This document shows positions 36,144 to 46,249 of a stretch of DNA of 64,000 nucleotides, piece after piece. Positions within the stretch are counted from its first letter, which is position 1. Every line of letters starts with the position of its first letter. The stretch is from Sequoia sempervirens (taxonomy: Eukaryota; Streptophyta; Pinopsida; Cupressales; Cupressaceae). The notes under the pieces were generated by a model. It ran no database searches and was not told where the DNA came from. It saw nothing but the letters and a program-made list of their open reading frames with translations. The position numbers and the translations under genes are program-made. Location: NCBI GenBank assembly GCA_007258455.2, contig VDFB02270651.1, positions 701,526,217-701,590,216 of the forward strand, in the 5' to 3' direction.

Positions 36144-36617
36144 TCAGGTTGTCTGATGGGAGTCCTTCTGATATTGCTTCTTGTCCTTTATTTGTCCATC
36201 TTTGCACTGAGTCTTGTCAGGATGTTGCTTCATTTTTGAACTCTGCCTTTCTTCAAACCCTAAACCTCTCTTATCCATTACAAGTCTTTGGGAAATAATG
36301 AACTCATCAAGCATTGCAGAGCTTACCTTGAATTTATCCTCAAATATTTTTTCCTTTTCTAGATCTGACCTCAAAATTTCCATTTCTTGCTTGAGCTTGA
36401 CACATTCATCCATCTCTTGAATTTTAACTTTCTGACAGTCTTCAATACTTTTCTTTTCTTCCAATTGTTGTAGCAGACTAGTGATATCATCATGTTCCCT
36501 TCTCAATTGATCACATGCTTCTTCATATATTCTCCTCAGATTCTTGATACAATCATTTGCATCCTTCAACTTATTCTTCAGATCTTCATTTTCTTTTGAA
36601 AGACCAGTAGAGATCAC
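36144..36617 (-). pseudogene. Gag-like coiled-coil segment
   Basis: Open frame of about 157 codons with heptad-rich helix (ENEDLKNKLKDANDCIKNLR, QQLEEKKSIEDCQKVKIQEM) and a Lys/Gln-rich end. This type of segment stands just before the zinc knuckles in several plant Copia gags. The usual gag N-terminal domain is absent, since only about 75 bp separate this segment from the primer binding site. Confidence 0.55.
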
Positions 36618-36691
36618 TTCCAGAGGAAAAAATTCTTATATTCAAATTCTGGGACTTTCCTCAAGTTGTTAGAATTCTTCAGAGGAACCAA

Positions 36692-36705
36692 ACTCTGATA
36701 CCAAT
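36692..36705 (-). other. Primer binding site of the non-autonomous element
   Basis: The plus strand reads CTCTGATACCAAT directly before the LTR start at 36706, i.e. ATTGGTATCAGAG on the minus strand, complementary to initiator tRNA-Met. Confidence 0.8.
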
Positions 36706-37994
36706 TGTTGAATATCTAGAATATTGAGAGGGGGGGGGGGGTTGAATCAATATTCCATAAAAATATTCAAATAAAATCCATCTAAACATTATCACAAATC
36801 TAACTAAATCAACAAGAGAGAACATTGAAACAAGACAATGCATCATCACGCATGAACACCAAAATTTTTACGTGGAAAATCCAAAATGGGAAAAACCACG
36901 GTGATGATTAACTCACAATATATTATATTCGGATATAATATATTACATGGATCACAACCTGAATACAAAAGATGGCTAATCGCCAAGACACAAAAGTTAT
37001 GGCTCACTGCGAAGAGTATGAATTGATGGAATACACCTTGTGTGTGCAGGGTTCAGTTCCAATGAAACTTTAAATAAGTACTGCTTCTCATAATAGTCGT
37101 TCAATAAATCTGTTTTAATCCTCAATTGATAAATCATTTAGGCTCGCATATTCAAATATCCCTTAATCCTCTTCGCACTTCATCACACCTCTCTTCTTTC
37201 TCCTTCCCATATTCACACCTTTACACTTTTTCTCCTCCACCACACACACTTTCACCTTCGAAGAGTCTTACGTATATATGCAAGTATATCTCATTCATCA
37301 ATTAGGTCGACCTAATTAGATGGAAACAAAACAATCAAAAGCACTCTTGTCGGCACGATATATGATCTAAAACATTTTTATCCATGTAGTGCATTATATT
37401 GTCAGTGTATATTTATAGAAAACATTAGTAAAGTATATCTAGTCTCCTTAATGCATGTCATATGTTAGGTCGGCCAAGACTAGGACCTAAACACAAAAAC
37501 TCAAACCAACATACACTTCTCAAAGCAAACACCTTCCAAATTAGATATTACTCTAGTTTCTCATCACATTAACATTAGAGAGACTACCATTAGAACTACA
37601 ACATTAGAATGTTCTTCTTAAGAAAATGCGGAGTCTCTCACACTGATATGCTGAGTCGTGAAACAATTGTAGAGTATAGAGTTAAACTCTATCAATGATA
37701 ACTTTCTACTCTCGTCACAAAACTTCTCAAGATCCTAGATATAACTGCCTGAATGAGTCATGATAACACAGTTAAGAGTTCAGAGTCATATCTTTTCTTG
37801 CGGTGAATTCCAGACTCAAAAACCAACACACTAGTTTATCAGTAAAGAACACTTCCAACAGAGATTAGCTTCCGGTATACTAAATAAGCTTCCCATACTG
37901 TTGTCACCATTTTGACATCAATGACAACATAGAAACAACCAGATCAATCAATATACACTTCATGCTCATTTCGGAAGACTCCATATTTCAAACA
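36706..37994 (-). repeat. 5' LTR of the non-autonomous element (right end)
   Basis: 1289 bp. Same sequence as 31836-33155 with substitutions and small indels, and a run of twelve G near 36731 where the other LTR has six. Confidence 0.9.
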
Positions 37995-38820
37995 GAATCA
38001 TCCTCTGGGAAAATTCATAAACCCTTTGCATGTGTCAATGCCCAAAGTTAAGGAACATAACTTAGCTAATCAGGAAGAAAAGAGCCGGATAAGGGATTCG
38101 TTACACAAATTAAATGTAGAAGAAGAACAATCAGAACTTGTATTTATGGAGGAACCTGGTTTTGCTAATAAAGAATCAAAAGAAGAGGAAACATCGGATG
38201 TAAATACTTTTGAGATGACTGTTAGTGATTCAGTATTTTCTTAGTTTTTTGACAAGTTTGTAGATAACGAGTCTGTTGAATTAAGCTTTTCTAAATACAA
38301 TCAACTACAAGAAATGAAACCATGGGAATCCACCAAGAAACTTGTAGAAATGGGCATTGAAATAAAGGATGTTGTTACTGAAAATTCTAAACTAGAATAG
38401 ATGAGACCATTCATTGCAAGTGGATACATCTTGAATATTGATAAAATTGTGGACCCTTATGACACTATTTGCACTTGGGTAGATACTCTAGAAAATATAT
38501 TTGATGAAAGTGGCTCATGGACTGAACCTGCAAAGGTTTTGTATGCTGTTAGATTACTTTCAGGTAAGCTCAGAAAATGTGGAATAATCTACCATATGTA
38601 GGCAAAAGAACTCCCCTAGATGAAGAGCATGAATATGTTAAGGAAAAAGATATGGGGAAGAATGCCATTTTCACTACTTGTTTTGAAGAATTTAGAATCT
38701 TGTTAATTGATCTTTTCTATGGAGATATTGCCAACCAGATAACTAAAGCCAGTAAGGTTCTCCAAACCATGAAGTTAAAGAATTTGACAAAATTTCATGC
38801 ATATAATTTAGTCTTTGATA
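37995..38820 (+). pseudogene. Pararetrovirus copy A middle region, second part
   Basis: Viral sequence resumes after the insertion, rich in Glu/Lys/Ser (EEEQSELVFMEEPGFANKES at about 38110), then a region of more globular look (WVDTLENIFDESGSW, about 38480) probably belonging to the coat protein. Copy B has the same segments at about 46.6-47.45 kb. Stops and a frameshift near 38577 break it. It ends at a deletion junction at about 38815-38821, beyond which the RT begins without its N-terminal part. Confidence 0.55.
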
Positions 38821-40657
38821 TGATAAGAAGAGTTGCTAACAAAAAAGTATATTCAAAGTTTGATTGTATATCAGGCTTTTGAAAGATAAAAGTAAAAGAA
38901 TCAGATAGATATAATATTGCATTTTTAGTTCCATAGGGGTTATATAAATGAAATGTCACGCCCTTTGGTCTATTGACAACACTAGCATATTTTCAAAGGA
39001 GAATGTACCAAGCACTCAGACATTTAACAGATTTTTGTGCAGTTTATATTGATGATATAATCATATTTTCTGATTTAGAAGCTGACCACCTGAAAAACCT
39101 TGAAGAAATTTTTGCAGCTATCAAAAGGCACGAGACATGCTTATTAGCTAAGAAAATGGTAATTGGTAAAGATAAATTGATTTCTTGGGATTGCACTTAA
39201 ACAAGGGACAAATTCAATTATAGCCTCATATTCTTCAACGAATACAAGAATTTCTCGATATATTGCAAGATAAAAGACAAATCCAAAGGTTCCTTGGTTG
39301 CTTGAATTATGTCTCACCATTCTCCAAGGGTCTTGAAGAAGACAGAAAAGAAAACCAGGAATATCTCAGGGAGCATAAAGAAGGATGGTCACTCAATGCT
39401 ATGGAGGCAGTTCAGAGAATTACATCCAAATGTATATTTTTTCCTTCATTATAGATTCCAGTCCCTGGATTACTATTAATTATTTATACTGATTCTTCTG
39501 ACACCAATTGGTTAGCTGTGCTCATATAAGAAGAACGAGATGGAAAAATATGTATTTGTGGTTATCGATCTGGCACCTTCACTGAGACAAAATGCAGATA
39601 CCATATCTTTAAGAAGGAAATGCTCGCAGTAAAGAAAGGAATTGAAAAGTTTAAGATATTTCTTAAGCTAGTAAAATTCACTGTGATGATAGACAACCAG
39701 GTGAGAAGCCTACTTAAGAAAAAGCCCAATAAAGATATTTCCCAGGGAAGGATAGCAAGGTGGTACTTTGAATTTATGGGCTATGATTTTGAGATTGAAT
39801 GGATTAAGGGAGAAAATAATCCATTAGCAGATGCACTAACCAGGGAACTTGCAGGATCTATCTATCATGGTCTCATTTTTAGTGAACTTGATTGGTACAA
39901 GCAAGATGGCACTCCAATGTATTTTGTCATAGATGAAAATTCTAGTGACACAGGTGTAAGTCTTCCATATCTTTCAGAATATATTGCGGAATTGTTGTTG
40001 GAATCTTATTTCCTCAATAAATGGCTTCTAGATCTTATTAAAATAAATTGTTATTGTCATCACCGAGGGATAGTGGATCTAGATGAAGAAGACGAATTCC
40101 ATGCTCTCATAGGATTGGAAAATGCCTCGATCAGACAATGGTGTGGAAATGGATATCTCCATCTCCATATCAAAGGATTGTTTGGGATGACTTGGTCTAA
40201 GTGCAACAAGATGAATTTACTTAAAAATTTGAAATATGGGTTTATAAGTAGAATTAGCTTTGATCAAGACACATTTGAATAGTACACTGATTTGATTGGT
40301 GCAAGGTTCAATCCAAACATGATAGAATTTTTGAATCTTATCCATCCACAACTTTGGAACAAAATGTATAGGTGCATGACACAATACTTAACACATCCCA
40401 CAATAGGACATCATTTCCCTAAGATTGAATTATATCCCATAGAAGACAAATGGAAGCCAGAAGTAAGAATCAAAGATATGGAGATCAAACTCAAACCAAC
40501 CTCTCTTTCAAGAAGAATTGAGATGGACTGTTGTTACTCTCATGATTATGTAGTCCAACTAGATTATGTCTTCCAACCTAGAAATGGTGGCTGGGAATTT
40601 GTCTTTACCCCATTTCTGGATCAATTGTTGGATCCCATACCTTTCTCTAGTAGCTAG
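38821..40657 (+). pseudogene. Pararetrovirus copy A reverse transcriptase, RNase H and C-terminal extension
   Basis: RT palm motif YIDD at 39045-39056 in AVYIDDIIIFSD. It is followed in shifted frames by the caulimovirid connection region (about 39215-39330) and RNase H with the first catalytic Asp at about 39491 (YTDSSDTNW) and ARWYFEFMGYDFEIEWIKGE (about 39760). After the usual RNase H end (ENNPLADALTREL) the frame continues about 260 codons, through a stop at 40280-40282, to 40657 with no domain I recognise. The N-terminal half of RT and the protease are missing through the deletion at about 38820. Stops and frameshifts make it non-functional. Copy B carries the same RT/RNase H at 41302-42400. 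Confidence 0.82.
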
Positions 40658-40941
40658 CACATGGGCTTGTCTGTGCCATGATGTCACCCACGTTAAGATG
40701 TGATGGCAAGAAGCAAAACCTTTGTAGCCACTTGCAGGTGTTAAGTGGGCCCTCTTCACTCACGAGTGGCCTAAAAGTGATTGTCTTTTCCTTCACTATG
40801 TTAGTGCTCATGACAAACTACCTAACAATTGTCTACTCCATAGTGCGGTAGGTTGGTGGGACACATGCCACTATTGTATGGTCGGATTCCAAATTTATTG
40901 TAAAATGCTCGAGTTTCTTAGGTACTCCATCTATAAAAAGG
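40658..40941 (+). promoter_or_regulatory. Pararetrovirus intergenic region and transcript promoter (copy A)
   Basis: Non-coding, less AT-rich stretch between the last gene and the leader. It ends in a clear TATA box TATAAAAAG (40932-40940). TGATGTCACCCACGT at 40679-40693 resembles plant bZIP (as-1/G-box like) sites found in pararetrovirus enhancers. The layout is that of a 35S-type promoter for the genome-length RNA. Confidence 0.65.
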
Positions 40942-41232
40942 AAATGAGGCCACACTCAAGGCACAATTTGGAAGATTTTTGGATTGGAGTTTGGAGCTTA
41001 GTAGTCATAAAGTCCATAGGTTTGGCATATTAGACGTATGCTCTCATCCTGCATTTCGCACAATCTGGATGATCATAAATCTATATGCATGTTGTAATGC
41101 AAGATTGCAAGTTGATCAATCAAGGTTTCTTGATTTCGATTAATTGGTATTAGATCCTGTTGTATTTGTGATGCCTAAAGCTAGCCTTAATCTCAATATT
41201 ATTCCTGGATCTCAATCTAATGAATCATGTGG
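40942..41232 (+). repeat. Second copy of the viral leader (terminal redundancy of copy A)
   Basis: Repeats 27951-28235 of the same copy in the same orientation. Copy A therefore covers slightly more than one genome length. The sequence ends abruptly at ATGAATCATGTGG, where inverted copy B begins. Confidence 0.85.
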
Positions 41233-43150
41233 AAGATATGGAAGACTTACAATCGTGTCATTGGAATTTTCATCTGTGACAAAATACATTGGAGTGCCAT
41301 CCTATCTATACCAAACAGGTTCATTAAAAATGAGACCATAATAAATAGATCCTACAAGTTCCCTGGTTAGTGCATCTGCTAATGGATTATTTTCTCCCTT
41401 AATCCATTCAATCTCAAAATCATAGCCCAAAAATTCGAAGTACCACCTTGCTATCCTTCCCTGGGCAATGTCTTTATTGGGATTTTTCTTAAGCAGGCTT
41501 CTCATCACCTAGCTGTCTGTCCTCACAATGAATTTTACTGGCTTAAGAAATATCTTAAACTTTTCAATTCCTTTCTTTACTGCGAGTATTTCCTTCTCAA
41601 AGCTATGGTATCTCCATTCTATCTCACTGAAGGTGCCAAATCGATAACCAAAAATACATCTTTTTCCATCTCCTTCCTGTATGAGCACAACTGACCAAGT
41701 GGTGTCAGAAGACTCAATATAAAGAATTAATGGTAATTCAAGGACTGGAATTTGTAATGAAAGAAATTTTTGACATTTGGATTTAATTCTATGAATTGCC
41801 TCTGTAGCTTTGAGTAACCATCCTTCTTTATGCTCCTTGAGATGTTCCTGGATTTGTTTTCTGTCTTCTACAAGACCCTTATAGAATGGTGAGACATAAT
41901 TCAAGCAACCAAGGAACCTTTGGATTTGTTTCTTATCTTGCAATATATTGGGAAATTCTTGTATTCATTGAAGAATATGAGGCTGCAATTGAATTTGTCC
42001 CTTGTTTATGTGCAATCCTATGAAATCAATTTGATCTTTACCAATTGCCATTTACTTAGTTAATAAGCATATCTTGTGCCTTTTGATAGTTGCAGAAAAT
42101 TCTTCAAGGTGTTGCACGTGGTCAGCTTTTGAATAAAAAAAAATGATTATATCATCAATATAAACTACACAAAAATATTTTAAACATCTGAGTGCTTGGT
42201 CCATTCTACTTTGAAAATATACTAGTGTTGTGCACAAACCAAAGGGCATGACATTCCATTCATATAACCCCTATGGAATCGAAAATGTAGTTTTATATTT
42301 GTCCGATTCTTTTACTTTTATTCGCCAAAAGCTTGATTTACAATCAAAATTTGAATATACCTTTTTGTTAGCAGCTCTTCTTATCAGATCAATACTGTAA
42401 ATTATTTTTTAATTAAAAGAAAGGATGATATCATTAAGAGGTTTGTAATTAATACACAATCTACTCTTACCTCTTTCTTTCTCAACCCTTTTATTTACCA
42501 AAAATGCGGGACAAGAGAAAGGACGTTTACTAGGTCTAATGAAGTGACCTTCAAGCAATTCATTCAAGTGCTTGTCCATCTCTTTTACTTCTAACATGCT
42601 CATCAGGTATGCTGGTTCATGGGGAATCATAGATTGACATTCTGGCCTTAACTGGATTTCACATTCCTCATGATCTTGTGACCAAAACTTGAGTGGATTC
42701 ATGCCACAACATTTAGATTCAAATTTGTTTCTAATATCATCAAATAGGTGTGAAGATGATTCTGTTATCTCCTTAACAAATTCTTTCTTTTCTTTTTTCC
42801 CCTTATGTTCAAATTTATGGTTGACAATTTTTAGTGTAGGAATTTCTACCTGACCATCTTCATGTCTCAAAGAAATCTTATGCTTCCAGAACTGAAGAGG
42901 GTCATACTTAGTGAGGAAAAAATATCCTAACAAGACATCATCTTTAAGATCATTGCATTCAATGAAATCTGCAATAAACATTTTCCCCATAATTTCCACA
43001 TATACATCTTGTGCATACTTGCCCATGTGAATCCGTTCCCCATTGATAGAATAACTATGAGGAAGGTTTGGTCTTGGCTTCCAAAATTTTGGTGGGATAG
43101 CATTAGTTTTTTGTCAATGACCTAGAAGATCCCGTGTTAACAAAAGCATC
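41233..43150 (-). pseudogene. Pararetrovirus copy B protease, reverse transcriptase and RNase H
   Basis: At about 43110-43150 the minus strand reads VNTGSSRS, an aspartic-protease active site in which the catalytic Asp is replaced by Asn. RT follows: KSRLCINYKPLNDI at about 42440, YIDD at 42151-42162 and the connection region at 41870-42000. RNase H follows with the first catalytic Asp replaced by Glu (YIESSDTTW, about 41704-41721). Stops and frameshifts near 42400, 42050 and 41509 break it. The sequence ends at 41233, so the C-terminal extension seen in copy A is absent here. Confidence 0.8.
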
Positions 43151-43968
43151 CATATGAATCTTCTTAAGACATGGGAAACATAAATTAATTCTAATATAAT
43201 TTCCATTATTAACCAACAATAAAAAATAAAACTTGTCCCTTGTTTCCCATATTAGACTGCTTCTCCCATTACAACTTTCTTCTTCTGTCTGGGTTTCCAG
43301 ATCAGATTATGATTTTGCAGAATTTTGTTGATCAACTTTGAATAGAATTTCTCGGAGTTCTCCCACTGTGGTAGAAATATTCCATAACTCTTTCTACTGG
43401 GTCTTCATGGAGCGTTTGAGATCAGCTACATCATTAAGAAGATCAAGTTTTTTGAAAACAACAATAATATCAACATCACCTTTTTATGAATGTTTGGAAG
43501 AAGATGGCTTATTTTTTTTCCATGGTGGAATTTTATATCCATGGTCAATATCTTTAGTAGACCCTTTTGTTGGTCTCTTTTGTTGTTTCAATTATTTTTG
43601 GAGTTCCTCTTTTTCTGACTACAACTTTTGCAATTTTGCTAAATGTTGTCTTATAGCATTCTTTCGTTCCTCTTTTTTTCTTATTGTCTTGTAAGGATCT
43701 TTTGACTTCTCAATTTGAATCTTCAACTTGACATCTTCTAATGTATGCTTGAGCAAAGAAACCAAATAATCTTCATCCTCAGAGGAAGAGTTTTCTTTAG
43801 AGGATGAAACTCTTCGTTCATAATATCTCAACTTTTCTTTTTGATCCTTATACTTTAACATGTAACTTGTTTTAGGAACAACTTCAATTAACTCATACAA
43901 ATCATCCATGTTTGGGGAAATTTTTTTACTGGTGACTATTTCCTAATCCTGGTTTTCATATTCAAACA
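43151..43968 (-). pseudogene. Pararetrovirus copy B region between coat and protease
   Basis: Contains a Lys/Glu-rich open segment (43909-43619) with SKENSSSEDEDYLVSLLKHT followed by EERKNAIRQHLAKL. I do not recognise a domain. Its position suggests the C-terminal part of the coat region or a linker before the protease. Confidence 0.45.
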
Positions 43969-45060
43969 TGGGTGATCCCACAATACTGGTTTATAATTTT
44001 TGGCCAAATTGGACATTGAATTGAATTTTTTATAACTAAATCTTCACTTTCAGGCACCTATAGCAACTAAACCGTGAGGAATTTGAAGATGATGCAAACG
44101 AGTGATTTGTGACATTTTGTTTGTAGATTCTAAATATTTTTTTTTCAAATTTTTTGGAATCAGATTGCAGTTTTTTTTCCATCTCCTTCAAAAACTAGTT
44201 TGAACAATAAACACCATTTTTAAAGAGTGACATCACTAGCTAACACAACTTTTTTTCTATGAAGGATAAAATTCTAATTTTTTCAAATTTAGACTCATAA
44301 CTACGATATCTAGTGCATGGAATTGGTTTCATAACATTTCATTGAATATTTTTTTTCTTAATTAAGTTTCAAAGTCAAACCTTTTACAATTTAGACATGA
44401 TTCACTAGCTAAAGCATAAATTTTTTTGTATGTATCGAAATTCAATTTTTTTTTTGTTGGATCAAGGACATCAATATCTAGTGCACTAGTATTTTTCAAT
44501 TTTTTTTTTTGATAATCTACTATTTTTTGACATGTGTAGAACAAAGAGTTTTATTTTCGGTGAAAAACCTATGTTCAATCAAACTAAAAAATAAAATACA
44601 TAATAAAATCAAAACATATTAAAATTATATTTGATGGATAGCTCGTTTCGAGGACTACCATCACCCAATTGGGTCTATGAAGTCTCCTCCATTTTCATCC
44701 TCAACCTGAGCTTCAAAGGGTAAAATTTTATAGAAATTTGGTGCAAGAGGGGGAGAAGGGGGAAAAAAGGTGAACCCCCCTTGACCTTTCAAATGAATGG
44801 GGGTTCGCTCAAAGGGGGGTTCGAGCGAACCCCACTTTTTTCAATTTTTTTTTTTTTTTAAATTTCAGAAAACGTGAAAAATGAGGGACCCATCATTTAA
44901 TAGGGTTCATTCGAAGGGGGGTTTGAGCGAACCGTTTTTGGGTTTGTTCGGACCCTAAGTTCGTTCGAACCCTCTAAAACCCAAAATTTTCTTCATGGGG
45001 GCATTTTTTGCAATTTTGCTTCCTCAACGGAATTGTAAACCAGTTTTGTGGGATCACCCA
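43969..45060. mobile_element. Inverted-repeat DNA element M1 (MITE-like, 1.1 kb)
   Basis: Starts TGGGTGATCCCACAATACTG and ends CCAGTTTTGTGGGATCACCCA, a terminal inverted repeat of about 25 bp. It is flanked on both sides by ACAT if the first and last T/A are counted as target. It has no coding capacity. Its left half (43969-44560) is, inverted, the right half of M2. Its right half holds the hairpin GGGGTTCGCTC / GAGCGAACCCC (44800-44810 with 44823-44833) and related TTCGAGCGAA-type words. It interrupts the viral coat region of copy B. Confidence 0.78.
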
Positions 45061-45272
45061 CATAGCATAAATTTTTGTACCAGGGTTTAATTTTTTAGGA
45101 CAATTTGTGGCATAGTGAGGTCCTTTGCAAATGAAACACTTAACTCCTTTAAGGACCTTTGTTCTTCTCTTTCAAAGTAAGTATGGTAGGGGTTGCTTTG
45201 AGAATTTCTTTCATTTGTAAGGAACAACCTTATACCTCTTTTTACCATACTCCCCATACTTTCTCGTCTTGA
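45061..45272 (-). pseudogene. Pararetrovirus copy B zinc-knuckle segment between M1 and M2
   Basis: On the minus strand VKCFICKGPHYATNCPKK gives a Cys-Cys-His-Cys knuckle with three rather than four residues before the His. It is preceded by a Lys/Arg-rich stretch. This is the usual C-terminal element of a pararetrovirus coat protein, which binds the genome. It is cut from the rest of the gene on both sides by M1 and M2. Confidence 0.65.
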
Positions 45273-45275
45273 ACA

Positions 45276-46249
45276 TGGGCGATCTCACAATAGTGGTTTA
45301 CACTTTTTGGGACATTTTGATTTTTGCTGAAATCACATATTTTTAGAAAATACAATGATTTAAGGCTTGAAAAGTACCATTTAAAGGATTCCAATTAGAG
45401 AGGGTTTGATCAAACCACCTTATATCAAACCCCCTTGGATAGAACCCCGCTAGTTTCAAACCATACCTATAATGGAGTCTCCTTTACACCTATCAAAATG
45501 TTGATAAAAAACCACTTTTGATTTACCTTTTGGGGGATCAAATGAATTCATTTAAAATTTATTTTTTGTATGTATTCCTTTTTATAAGCTTCCCAAAAAG
45601 TATAATTTTAGATAAATTTAATTTAATTATTATATTTATTTTTTATTTCTTGTGAATGTAGGTTTTTCATAAAAAAACAATCTCTCTATTCTGCACATGT
45701 GGAAAAATGACAGATTATCAAAAAAAAAATCAATACACTAGATATTTATGTCCTTGATCCAACAAAAGAAGAAAAAATAAATTTTGATACATATAAAAAA
45801 GTTATGTTTTAGCTAGTAAATCACGTCTAAATTGTAGTTGGTTTAACTTTGAATCTTAATTAAGAACAAAATATTCAATGAAATACTATGAAACCAATTC
45901 TATGCACTAGATGTTGTAGTTACGAATCTAAATTAAAAAAAAAAAGAATTTTATCCTTCATAGAAAAAAAGTTGTGTTAGCCAGTAACACCACTCTTTAA
46001 AAATGGTGTTTATTGTTAAAAACTAGTTTTCGAAAGAGATGGAAAAATAAGTGCAATCCGATTCCAAAATTTAAAAATAAATAAATTATAATCTACAGAA
46101 AAAATGTAACAAATCACTAGTCTGCATCATCTTCAAATTCCTCATGGTTTAGCCACTACATGTTCCCAAAAGTGAAGATTTAGTTAAAAAATTTCAGTTC
46201 AATGTCCAATTTGGCCAAAAATTGTAAACCAGTATTGTGGGATCACCCA
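45276..46249. mobile_element. Inverted-repeat DNA element M2 (MITE-like, 0.97 kb)
   Basis: Begins TGGGCGATCTCACAATAGTG and ends CCAGTATTGTGGGATCACCCA. ACAT is found on both sides, as in M1. It lies in the opposite orientation to M1: its right 590 bp match M1's left half inverted. The other half differs and contains the palindrome GGTTTGATCAAACC (45413-45426). No coding capacity. Confidence 0.78.

Larger units (their letters stand above)
31836..37994 (-). mobile_element. Non-autonomous LTR retrotransposon with unknown ORF, inserted in pararetrovirus copy A
   Basis: LTRs at 31836-33155 and 36706-37994 in the same orientation begin TGTTGAATATC and end in AACA. They are flanked by TAATC (31831-31835) and GAATC (37995-37999). 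On the minus strand a primer binding site (ATTGGTATCAGAG, about 36692-36705) follows the 5' LTR, and a classic polypurine tract (CCAAAGGGGGAGAT, 33155-33169) precedes the 3' LTR. The 3.5-kb interior has a gag remnant and one long unknown gene but no protease, RT or integrase, so it must have used enzymes of another element. Pararetrovirus copy B shows the empty site at 47445-47455. Confidence 0.88.
27951..41232 (+). mobile_element. Endogenous pararetrovirus copy A (Caulimoviridae-like), degenerate, with two nested insertions
   Basis: The order is leader, initiator-Met primer binding site, 30K-type movement-protein-like region, middle (coat-like) region, RT and RNase H, a C-terminal extension, an intergenic promoter, and then the leader again (40942-41232). 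Genes in one sense strand, a non-LTR layout, a 35S-like promoter before the leader and the caulimovirid RT features (YIDD, LQPHILQRIQEF, IQRFLGCLNYVS) support the family. A gymnosperm-specific lineage (gymnendovirus-like) is an inference. The copy is dead: many stops, frameshifts, a large internal deletion at about 38820, a solo LTR (29403-30689) and a 6.2-kb element (31836-37994). Confidence 0.78.

Noticed and set aside
32427..37275. TATATATG words in the LTRs of the non-autonomous element as separate promoter features
   Set aside because: Plausible TATA boxes in minus orientation, but the surrounding AT-rich sequence gives several equal candidates, so no single site is supported.
27951..41232. 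Interpretation of the pararetrovirus copy as a Gypsy LTR retrotransposon with the repeated leader as LTRs
   Set aside because: The repeat is a promoter-leader redundancy without TG/CA ends. A movement-protein-like gene is present, no integrase is found, and the RT connection region is caulimovirid in type.
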